A stretch of DNA of 64,000 bases from Meandrina meandrites. Its lineage: Eukaryota > Cnidaria > Anthozoa > Scleractinia > Meandrinidae. The stretch is taken from positions 23,720,972 through 23,784,971 of the forward strand of contig OY855914.1 in the NCBI GenBank assembly GCA_963693305.1, written 5' to 3'. How positions within the stretch are numbered: the first letter of the stretch is position 1; the number at the start of each line of letters is the position of its first letter. Of this stretch, positions 1-12,100 are shown piece by piece. The translations under genes were made by a program, and so were the position numbers. The notes under the pieces are model-generated. The model was not told the DNA's origin. It searched no databases and saw only the letters and a list, made by a program, of their open reading frames with translations.

Positions 1-363
1 TGTGAGACCTTACTTTCAATTTCACGCCTTCTGGGTTTGTAAAACCGGTTGAAACTGAACGTTTCATTGATCGTTCGTATGAACCGTTGTGCAACCGGAA
101 GCCATCAAACTAATCAAAACCCGGTCAAAAAGATGTCGGGTGGCTACGGTTCGAGGCGTTTGACTGTACTTAATTTTAATTATATTACATTGCCAGGCGC
201 TTTTTACATGCCCCTCTGGCTCGGATATTGAGGGCAACCTCATCCCGCGTTTTCACATAAATAAAATAATTGATTTAACTTGAGACTTGCTCATTTGTGA
301 TGTGGTATTAAAATTCATAAATAATATCTTACTTTTGGCATAAAACTATTTAGTACATATTAC

Positions 364-3110
364 CTGGCAAATTATCATCTGTAGGTGGACCAAGAGCCAG
401 AGCATGTGCCACACCCAGCTCTATTTTGCCATGACCCTCTTGTTCTCGCAGCTCATCCAGCTGGCTTATCTCTTCTCTCCACTTCTTTTCCAATTGCCTT
501 CTATGAGTTTTGATTTCTTTTTCTTTCTGTTACGATGAAAAAACCCACCAGTTTTACAATGAATGGACACAAACGTATCTACAGTCATTTCCCGTTATAT
601 CGAATTTGGTTACAATGATAAAACCCACCATTTTAACAATGAATGTACACCAACGTATTTACAGTAATTCCCCGTTATATCGAACACTCGATTATCTTGA
701 GCTCCGCGCTATCTCAAACAAAAGTCATTTCGCTTGAACTTGGTCGTATTTTTCAGTCATTAACTGTAAAAATGACCCGGGGGGGGGGGGGGGGGGGGGA
801 GGGCTCCCATATGGAAGGGACGGGGATGCTCGTCGGAAATTTTGAATTTAACCCCTAAAAGAGACCAATCTGGGTGTGGTCCAACGTTATGCAGACCCCT
901 AAAAGAATAAATATAACGAATCAAAATTCTTTCTTTTTTGTTATTTCTTCGCGTGCAACCCTGAACGAGACCGTGACGGCTAAAAATAATGACATTTTGC
1001 CCAGAACACCCTAAGCGAGACCGAAATCCGAAATTTACATCCCTAAGCGAGACGACGAGCATCCCCGTCCATTTCATATGGGAGTCCCCCCCCCCCCCCC
1101 CCGGGAAAAATGAACTCGAACAAAGCGCTATATTGAACAGTTTGCGGTTTTCCTTGACCTAATCGTTTAAGTAGAAGCGCTAAAGGATTGTAGTCCTAAA
1201 CTTACATTTTTATGCACCTTTAAGCCAAAATTCAGGGATTTTTTCTAGCTCGGAGAATTTTCAAGAATTTTTTCACGAATTTCTTCTTTCGGTTTCGGAG
1301 TGGTCATGACGTCATTGTTAAGGGTCGCACATGTCGCGAGGATGCGATGAGAGAATTTATGTCCAATAAGTGTTGGCGCCAAATCAGCATTATCCTTAAG
1401 AAATGTAGAAACAAGTTTGACTATTTAGTACACGAGATGCTGTTTATAAGACAGTTAAAACGCAATCTAAACATGCAATCGGACTCCATTCGTGGGAAAG
1501 TATTTGTTAATCTTTTTTTCGCACGCGTCATGACGACTCCGAGACATCGAATCTTATCGTTAATTTTTGCTTGTCTGTTATGAAATGCAAATGCAGTTAA
1601 AAGTGATTTAACAAATCCTCTTACAAAATAAAAGATACTTGACAGATACTGAAAAGTTTACCTTGAGTTTATCAGCAAGAATTGCATCCAGTTTTCTTAT
1701 TCTCTCCAGTCCCTTTCGTATTTTTGGATCCAGGTTAGCTTCAGCACTGCTGTCATCTTGAGACTCTTCATGTTTGACTACATGACCACTTTTATCAGAT
1801 GCGCCGGCGTCTAAAGTTTGTTAATTAACCCAAAAATAAATGAGTTCACTTTTAGTTATGAGTAACAACGTTTCCTGTAGCCAGAAGTGTAGCTGCCTTG
1901 AGTAATACAACGGATCACTTCAGTGAATATCTGTTCGGAAGGACCGCTATTCCCTCAGATTCTCTTTAGTCAAATGCCACCTAGAAGCTTCGTAATATGG
2001 GATATATAACACGTATTGTTCTTGGAGAAGTGAAAATGTTGTTTTGAGTACGGGAAAGTGGAGGGGAACGGGGAACGGGAGCCCGGGAGAAAACGGGAGG
2101 GAAGCGGTAGGAGAGAGGGCTGGAACTGGGAGAAAATGAGAAAAAATTTCGGCTCATCCTCGGTGTAAGAACCTGTGAAACTCACCGGTGACGTAAAACA
2201 AAGAACGAACAATACAACAAAGATCTGGCAAAACAAAGAGAAGGAAAACAATATCTCCAAAACAAAGAAAAATATCACAGGTTCTTACACCGAGGTAAAC
2301 CCAAAATTTCGCAACATTATATTTCGGAATAGATATGAGACAAAGGGGAGAGAATGGCTACGGAAAGGGGTGGGGGCCGGGAGTAAAAGGTACGGGAGGC
2401 GGGAGGTCCAGGCCCCCTGTCCCCCTCAAAGGATAAAAGAACAACGGCTCGCAAATTTGGGTAATGAGATTTTGTTCCCTAAACGTTTTTTCCACTTCAA
2501 AATTCAGCTAGAAAATCGGAAACGATTTAACTGAGCTCCACAAACATCCCTTTAACTGCGTCTGAGGTTTGCGGGGCTTATTTATTTTTTTAATTTTTTT
2601 TTTCGGAGGGAGGGGTGTGGGGCTTACGGTATAAAAAAACTATTATTCAACAAATGTGCGTTTTCAAAATATATATGTTCAGAACGATATTGTTATCCGT
2701 CATCCGTTCATAACAGAGATCCCGCGATATATATGGGTTGCCAAGATTCGTCAGAAGTCTCCCAAAGCGCTGTATATAACCACAGTTTTTCTAACCGCAA
2801 AATGTGTTTCGTCGACAATTTTGTCGAATAGCAAAATAATTATCCTGCTCAATCTTGCAGAATATCGTCTGATTTTAGCCAACTCGGCCTACGACCACGT
2901 CAGCCAGGTATCAGGCGATATTTCGCAACATTAAGCAGGTTAATTGTTAATTACTGTTAATTAATTGTGGTTTTATCAATAATTATTACCAGAGACTTCA
3001 TCCAACCCTTCCTCGTCTATTTCTTCCTCAACACTAACACTGCTGTTCGCCGTTGTAGTTCTTTCAGCCATGTCTTCCAAAACGACATCATTCTCAACTG
3101 GGGAGATTAT
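364..3110 (-). CDS. FSIP1: FSIP1-alpha exons 5-7
   Basis: Exon 5 is 2990-3110 (121 bp, acidic, ending EEEIDEEGLDEVS), exon 6 is 1662-1810 (149 bp) and exon 7 is 364-526 (163 bp). Exon 5 starts in phase 0, matching the end of exon 4 at 33996, and leaves one base, which exon 6 completes. Exon 6 ends in phase 0 on DKLK, and exon 7 continues KEKEIKTH. Exon 7 ends in phase 1, matching exon 8 as seen in the beta copy at 45619. The introns hold a G-run MITE (776-1105) and an inverted repeat (2158-2295). Confidence 0.75.
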
Positions 3111-6100
3111 CTATAACAGTATGAATAGAAATGGTCTGAAATCTGAACTTGATGACATTAATTAGAAAAATATCTAACGTCACGATTGAAAAATATTTGC
3201 GTTTTATTTTTATAATATATTTTTGACAAGCGCTCATATCTCGTGATCGTTTGTTTTGTTCGCCCTAAAATTTGAAGCTTTATAACATTTTATTTCGATT
3301 GCAAAAATCAGAAATATCGGTTGAGATCTACATGCCCAAAATTCGATTTAGAAAAGATCACCTCCGTTCCCAATACCAGACTTTTCTCGGCCGTTCCAGA
3401 GCCCATAATTTTTCGGTTGCAGATCTCTTAGCAGCGGACCGCGTATTTTGAATTCAAAATGGCTGCTACAAAACAAAACGCGCGTTAGCAAATAGCATTT
3501 TTGTGTTGTTCTCCAGTTCGATGTAGGGGGCACCCTGTCGTCGCTATAAAAATGCTTTTGAGTTTCGCTAATCGGGCTTCTTATTTTAAAAATTAAATGC
3601 AAACCTCACTGACAAAATGTAACAAGTTTCCAGCGCACTTTTCCCCAGATAGTTGGTAGTGCGACCGATAAAATGCAAGGCAGTTGATTCAGCCATTAAG
3701 AATGTTACCAATCAGGAAATTTTCCACATTTTTCACAAGGCCTTCAATACGATAAGCAACGGCAAAACACAGACACTACTTCCGCATCTTGAGGAGTCGG
3801 CGGCTTTCCACAGGCCAACAAGACCCCATGTCCAATATACCCGCAATGTAACGATCCGTTTAAGGCAAAATCAGTTCGTTCGATTCGTACGGATCTTTAA
3901 GGACCCTTGCGGTCCGTAGAGTAGAGTTTCTGTTCGTCCGATTGGTACGAATCGTTAAGGGCCATTATGGTCCGTAGAGTAGAGTTTACGGATCGTATAT
4001 GTTGCATCTCATTAAATCAAAGAGGCCATGTGTGTTAACGGATCGTTCGATTCGCAATTCGTGCATCTCACTAAATCAACAGTAAACAACTTTGGCAGGT
4101 AGTTGAGTGCGGTTTGAAATTCTTGCTTGAAAGGGATTATTATATACATGTATATTCCTCGGTCTTAATGTGGAAAAATACCAGAAATGTTTTCTATAAC
4201 TTTTAGCTGCACCGAAGAACAGTGGCGCTGAAGAAGCCAAATGCAAGTCGGCGAAACTAATTGCGTGTTCGCGTGCGGTTCATTATCCTTGCTCGAAAGG
4301 GAACATTGATCGTAGCAAGAGTGCGCTAGTAGAAACAGACAAGATATAAGTGTATATTCTTCGTTCTAAATATGGAAAAACACAAGAAATGCTTTCAATA
4401 AAACGCGTGCGGTTCGCCGTAATTCTTGCTCCAAAGGGAATATTGATCGTAGCGAAAGTGCAACCAGTAGAAACAGACAAGATTAAAGTGTATCCAACAA
4501 GACTAAGAATCGAATTAGAAATATGATTCTCAAACTCTATAATAACTCAAAAAACCATAACTGTGATGGTAGTTTGGAAATTCGATCTCACCCCTCTGAC
4601 GAACAAGCAAATTTACACTTCCTCACGGTGGTCTAAGGGAATTTGGAAAAACAGAGGGAGAGAGAGAAAAAGACGGCAAAACCATGATAGGGCATGTAGG
4701 AAACCCGTGTGAAGAAACTGTAATATAAAGCAAAAACTGTACGATTTCTGCAATTTATAGTCTCCGTATTATGCAGTGCCTTTTATTTTAGCGCTGTATA
4801 AAATTCGCGAACGTCGCGCAAAATTGACGAGTGTATTTTTCCCAAGGAAAAAGCTTTAAAATAGACGGAGAAAACTATGAGTTTAAGGCTTCCGGTGCAA
4901 AAAAAATTTCGGCTTCATCACTAGTGTCACCATTCTTTATTTTTGTTACGGCTAAATGTGAGTAATACCAAATTACATTCGCTTTCGGTGGTTAATTTTA
5001 GCGGGTTAAAATTTCGTGACGGAAATGTTAACGGTGCATGAAAACAACGAAAATAAAACACTCGCGAAAGTAAAAGATATCAGGGTATAAACCATTTTGA
5101 ATGTGTAGATTATTAAAAGATTTGATTTCACGACAAAAAGCTCTTCTTTAAGGAAATTGTGATATAAAAAAAAAGAAAACTCATGTAATTCTGACATTAA
5201 AAAACATCCTTTGAGTCTCGCTCCGTTATTTGACAAAACTTGCTTACAAGTGTGTTTTTCACATTTGTCGTGTTCCGAAATATGTTTTGTGTTTAACAAA
5301 GGTAAATACTTTTAGTTTTCATAACAGGGATGGATGCAAATGTGAAAGGAATGAACCCAATTTTCTGTGCAGTCAAAAGTCTAAGAAATTAGTCTTTCTG
5401 ATTCCTACTATTGGGTACTACCTGGTTTTCTATATCAGACCTCAGCTAACTCGGATTGGAAAGTGTGACGTGCAAACTTATGCATTCACCACGGCTAGGC
5501 CAGAAAATGTGCCCACAAGAACAATTCCATTGAATTGTTGTACCAAAATTATGTACGCCTTATTGCAAACTTTAATGTTACTACTTCAAATACCTTATCA
5601 AAAGAAATCGTCTCTAACAACATCAAATATTGTTACTAACCGTGTTTTTCATAAAAACAAAAGTGTCATGTTACAAGCAAACAATAGTACGCTTCTGAGA
5701 AAATATTTGTTAACGCTTTGTTAACAGTCACAAAATTACGTGTTGTCATGGTTTCGAATAGCCTGCGAACGCTGACGTATTTCCGGCTGTCGCCTTTCTC
5801 CGCGTTGTTTTCTCGGCGGAGACAAGCGACAGCCGGAAATACGTTTGCGTTCGCAGGCTAGGTTTCGAATAGAGTAAAAACTACATTGTTGCTTCTTCCG
5901 GGCACGCCAGGTGTTAATCTTTTGCATTGATGAATATTTCACATAAAAGAAAAGATCGCAAACGATACATGTTTGCTCAGGAATTTTTGAGAGTTTGTGG
6001 CAAGAAAACTTCCCAAATATTGTGGGAGACTCCGTATCGCCCGCTGAAAATAATTTAATTCATTCGTAAAATTAGTCGTTTTGGCGTCTTGATCATTAGC

Positions 6101-9100
6101 GTTAATGTTTCACACATTTAATAATCTCGCTGACTTTTTCTTCAAATAACGGGTATTTGTGTTTATTTCGAATAGTTTTGCTGTTACTTAAGCAATGACG
6201 ACGGCGACGCCGAGGACAACGCCTGGTGAAAAATGAGTTTATATTTTACTCTAGAATCTCGCGATTATTCAGATGTATTCAGCCTATCTGTCTGTTTAAG
6301 AACTGGCTCAAGCTAAATGTGTAAAGAGAGCATTCTACTCCAAATAGAAAAATCAAAAATTTGCCGTCGTGGTTCACGTTGTCCAGAATACGCAGAATTG
6401 AGTCATTTCACGTTGTTCTTTTGCAGAGAACGGCTAGGAAATGTACCAAGACTTCAAACGCACGTGCAGAGCTATTGTTCTGCTCATTAAACTTTTGTTT
6501 GGTGACGTTCTCGTTGCCGTTGCCGTCGTAGCTTGCTTAAGCTCCCTAATATTAAATCAACTACGATCGATACGGGCAACAGAATAAGAACTTGTCATTC
6601 CGTGACAATTAAATAATTGAATAAGTTTTTGTTTTTCAATGGAATGAAAATTTGCCTTTTGAACGAAACAAATCTTTGTTGAAAGAGTTCTGACGTGCAC
6701 TCTTAAACATGCACTAATAATTCTCTCCCGCTACCTAAAATCCAATCCAATAGTCCGAAACGTTTCTCAAAAAATTAACTCTTGCACGCATTGCGTGCCT
6801 ATGTTTCGGAATATCCTGAAACACATGGATCACAGACGGCGGTATTTCACTTTCCCACGAAATTGAAATGTGAAAAATTACAGTATATTGTTCGAATTAG
6901 TTTGCAATTTTGCAAACAAATAATAGAAAAAAGTGAATGAATGATTGAGTATGTAATGTTGGATTGTTATCTACTCGGCGTTCCCGTAGTCTTGAAAACG
7001 GGTTCTTAAGAGTAATTTGTTGGCAGTAAAAAAACTTGAAAATCTTCTAAAAATCACTTTTCCTTGCCTTGCCAATATTGAGGGTTTGGATTGGGTTTAC
7101 CTGTTATCTGAGAATTGGTCAAAATTTTAACTGTCAGCTGAGAAGCAGCCTTGGTGAGTTTGATTCCCTCTTTAAATAAATTGTTATTATCATATTATTG
7201 AAATGACGCGTTTGAAAGTCATATCTGGTATCTGAGATCTACAAAGTGTACAGATAGTGACCAGCATCAAATCTCTCCTCGTAATATCAATACTTCATAA
7301 AAACAAAAGATTTAAGAATCAAAAAAATGATCACCAAAGGAAAATTGTTTTGATCTTTTAACAAATTCTCCCAGCTATGAAATGACGCGTTTGAAAGTCA
7401 TAGCTGAAATCTATAAAATGTGCTGCTAGCCAAGAAACCGGTGGCCTGTAACTTTGTTTGGTAGCTGAGATGAAATCGTCGAAAATTTAACCTCTTACGT
7501 CCCAAGAGTGAGCAACATCAAATTTCTGCTCACAATATCAATACTTAATCAAAACAAAAGATTTGAGAATCAAAAAAATGATCACCAAAGGAAAATTGTT
7601 TTGATCTTTTAACAAATTCTCCCAGCTAATACCAGTAAGAAAATGTATAGAGATCAGTCAGGAGAATTTGTATGTGGATATTGGGGCTTCGAGGGTTAAC
7701 TTAAAACTGAACCTGATTCTAGCTTCACCGTCGGCTCTTAGAATACTGAAGTGGTCTTTGTTAATTTTCTTTCGTTCTTTCTCTTTTTTTTTTCAGGTTA
7801 GCAAAAACTGTAATCCGCCTGAAATTCTTCATGTTTCTTCGTGAAGCCGCGGGTTTTCCGAAAATAATACTTGAGAATAATATTATAAATTACGCTGGAG
7901 TTTCGCTTCTTTCTGGATGTACAACCCGAGTCTGATCTTCCGCTTGTTTTCTCCTTCAGAAAGACAGCGCTTTGTTAAACTTTAGCAGAATATGTTTACA
8001 TACTCGACACCGACTAGTCTCCAAACCAATAACAAACGCTTTCAGTGTAAACGAAAACTCACAAGGAAAATTGTGCTTGCCCATCTCGACACAATAAACC
8101 CAGACTGTGATGCAGGTTAAAAAAGGAGTTTTAAAATTTCAGTATTTTAGAAAATGAAAAATCGGAAATGAAATCTAACTGGAAATTTTCATTTTCGAAC
8201 TTCCCAAAGCAACGTCCGTTTTTACGTTTTACGGATATCCGGTATACGTATTTTTACTTTCAAAAGCTAACAGCATAAAATAAGCTTGACAGTAAAGCTC
8301 ACTCCAAATACAAGACATTCAAGCTGAAGAATACGTGTTGGTCTTTATCGGTCATTTATTTCAACTGACTTTGGCGTGGTGAGTAAAACTTCTCTTGTAT
8401 TGTGTGCCTTAACAGAGGGAGGCATTGAGGCTACAGTATTGCGGTACTGAGCAATTCTTCATGCAAGCATTTCGTTAATTTCAATTTTTTAATTGCGGTA
8501 TTGTATTTTTCAAACTTGCGGGATGAGTTTTCTTTACGTTTATTTGGAAGCGGTGCTGCAATTTCATTGTTTTAACGACCAGTTTAAAGTCGTGCCATTA
8601 ATTAGTTCACGGTCCCGCAGCTCGTTTTTGCTTCGATTTTTATTTGCCCTCGCAACAACGAAACCGTCAGCTCTTGCAGACTAGCTATGGCATTGCGTTA
8701 TTTCCCGATTTTTCGGTATTGCAGTGTTCGTCTCAATGTCCCCCTCTTTATCATGATTTCCAGTTTCACTAAATAGCGAAATAACTTTTTATTTTTTCAC
8801 CAAGAGATATATACATGAAACTAGCCGTTGTAATAAGTTACAAGTGAAATGTGTCCATAGTTTAAAAAAGCCCGTGCTAACAGTTCATCCATATATGTGT
8901 GATCATTCATGAATGGTCACTCACTCCAGCGTTAAAAGGAGCTTTGCTGAGAATATTTTTCTAAAGTGGGAAAAAAACATAATTCGAAGTAAACAAGCAG
9001 CATGTTTACGACTGAGGTAGTTGTCAATCTTAAAAGATGGATTACGAAAGATAAACTAGTAAAAAATTGCCATTTTTTTCAAGATATAGTCACTTTTCGT

Positions 9101-12100
9101 GGCGGAACACCTTTAACGAGATTCCAATTTCTTCATGAAAAGTTTTCGTGTAGCCAAAGTTTATTTGTACATTCCAACATTTGTGAATTGAACCGCAAAA
9201 ATGAAATGCCGAATGTAAATTGAAACAAATCAACTCGTACTCTCGTAATGGATTCATCGCCAAAATTGCAGAACACAATGCTATTTGTATTCACAGAAGA
9301 GCGCGGAGACAAGGCAAGGTTTTGTAACGGCATTTCAAATCTACGCATTATATCTCTTTGAAACAGTGCAGTAAAAGAAGGAATGGAAAGCACCTAGAAG
9401 CAATATAATATAGAGATTTCATGTGAATTCCAGAGTTCTTAAGTTCGTGTTTGATTGTTTATTAAAATACCGTAATGATTCGATTTAGCGCCCTCTTTCC
9501 AATAAGCGCCCCCTTCCGAATAAGCGCCCCCCTTCGAATGTGTTTTTGTCAATAAGCGCCCCTATTCCAATAAGCGCCCCCATTCTTATAAGCGCGATGG
9601 TTCAAAACTTTAGAATTGTTTGGATAGGTACGAACTGCTGAATTAATAAATGCCTGGTTGCATGTCTGCGATAAACTCATGAACATTCACCGTACCGTAC
9701 ATGTATATACTAACTGTTAAAATGAACAATTCATTCAAAAGTAACTGAACTTTCATCAATTTGTTACTGTTACAGTTTTTGTTATTGTTAGTTATTTAAT
9801 ATTTACTGAAGTTTTGTTTTGAACATTTGGATGTTCCTCAAAAAATTAAACAAGCGCCCTGTCCCGAATAAGCGCCCTGTCCCTCCCTTGAGTTGCAAAA
9901 AGTAAGTAAATTGAATCATTACGGACTTTGGTTTACAAGAAGAAGGAAGCAACCGTTAACCAAGATAAATATAATAATCACTACGGGTAAGAACGTTCAA
10001 AGCAAAGCTGCAAAATTATGAACTCATCTTGTCAGTAAGAGATCCATTAAAAATGAAGGTGTTTGAAGTCACCCAAAATTTAGACAAACAAAACAGACTC
10101 GCAACAATTTCCCAGTAAGACACTACCTCTCTGAAACCTCTTTTTTCATTCGCCCGCTGTAAACACTACCTCTATTGTTATTCAGAGCTAGGGGCATTGT
10201 TATGACCTGTTGTCTATTGTTTTAAGAACCAATGAAGTAACTCGTTCCGAGAGGTAGTGGGCGACCCCAATTTCCTTCTACACGCGGATCGACGGATTTG
10301 GCCTTTAAAAGCGCACATATTACGAACCTTTGCGATAAACTGAGCGGATCCGCGGGTTTTGAAATGCGGCGGATCGCGGATGGGACGAGAATTTTGGCCC
10401 AGATTCCGTACTCTTCCTGTATTGAAATTCCGATCATGGATAACAAACAAAGTTCGGATAACGGACCCGTGGTTGGCCTTGGTCGTTGCAATTAGCATTT
10501 TGTCCTTCTCTGATTTTGTTTTCGGACAAGACTCATACAATCTTTGACGTCATTACGTTGGAATTTTACATTTAAACAAGACAGACAGGCATTATGCCAC
10601 GCTATTAAAAATATTGACATAAAAAAAAAACATCTGCCTTGCACTGCAGTGAAATTAGTATGGGTAATGATCAAATAGCGAGGAGTGAAATTGGGTATTA
10701 AAAGTTTTTTACAGGACCAAAGCAAACTGGACTAAATGAAATTCAAGCGAAAATGTACAAAGTTTTAGCTTTAAAACCCGTACGCCCTGGTATTGAGACA
10801 TGGGAAACGTTGCCACGGCATGCACGCTAAAATTTCGCCATATTATACCACAGAAAGTTTTCAAGTGGTACAGATCCTTACTTGACCGAAATAAGTTGCT
10901 ATAGCACGTATCGGTGGATTTGTGTACCCTATTCATTCCCTCCCCTGCTTATTTTTCAGTTGCACTGACACTAACAGAACAAGGCGCCATGAACAACATA
11001 GAAGAACTCATAGACGCCATCGCTATAGCCTTAGTTGTTGCCACTTTCCTTCTCAAAACTGGTCGTGCTCTAAAAGCCATCGAGCTATCCAAAGAAAGCT
11101 TGGTACTGCTAAATAATAAATTGCCAAGTGTAAGAAAGCAGGTTGGCAAATTGTTTTACATGGGAATCTATGAAACAATGTACGAAGCGTACCGTCGTAT
11201 CCACGATAATACAAATGCAATAACATATGGCAGAAAACTTCTCGTCCTTTACTGCGAGTGTGGTATGACAGTGCAAGAAGGGTGGCAAAGTATGAGACTG
11301 GCACTGAAATATCACAGTCAAAAGAAGTATCTTCAGGCAAAAGAACTTTATGAGAGAGCAGTCCCTATCATGATAAAAATTGGAGACAGAAATGGAGAAG
11401 CATTGGCATATGGAAACCTAGGATTTGTGGTCTCGGTTCTCGGCGACTGTTTCAAGGCTAAAGAATATCACGAGAAATCACTTGCCATCCACATAGAAAT
11501 TGGCGACAGAGCAGGAGAAGCAGAAAATTACAGAGGCCTAGGAATCGTGTTTCAATCCCTCGGTGACTATGTTAAGGCTAAAGAATATCTCGAGAAATCA
11601 CTTGAGATAAATATTGAAATTGGTGACAGAGAAGGAGAAGCAACAAATTACGGAAACCTAGGAACCGTGTTTCAATCTCTCGGTGACTATGTCAAGGCTA
11701 AAGAATATCATGAGAAAGCACTGGCGATCAATATTGAAATTGGTGACAGGGAAGGAGAAGCAACAAATTACGGAAACCTAGGAACCGTGTTTCAATCTCT
11801 CGGTGACTATGTCAAGGCTAAAGAATATCATGAGAAAGCACTGGCGATCAATATTGAAATTGGTGACAGAGAAGGAGAAGCAACAAATTACGGAAACCTA
11901 GGAATTGTGTTTCAATCTCTCGGTGACTATGTCAAGGCTAAAGAATATCATGAGAAAGCACTGGCGATCAATATTGAAATTGGTGACAGAGAAGGAGAAG
12001 CAACGAATTATGGAAACCTAGGAACTGTGTTTAAATCTCTCGGTGACTATTTCAAGGCTAAAGAATATCATGAGAAAGCACTGGCGATCAATATTGAAAT

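Noticed and set aside
3653..3919. 88-codon frame in FSIP1 intron 4
   Set aside because: It overlaps the local tandem repeats and matches no known family.
5230..5724. Open frame of 164 codons (also 51540-52034)
   Set aside because: It crosses the R1 boundary at 5432 and a diverged form appears in R2 with a different N-terminus. No domain, low-complexity composition and no splice context; probably chance.
9002..9223. 73-codon frame intact in R1, R2 and R3
   Set aside because: Copies differ by about as many replacement as silent changes, and there is no recognisable motif. Intactness over 220 bases is expected at this level of divergence.
10914..10988. In-frame upstream ATG extending TPR-CHAT 1 by 25 residues
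   Set aside because: A strong splice acceptor (ttatttttcag) lies inside this extension in all three copies, so it is more likely intron sequence.
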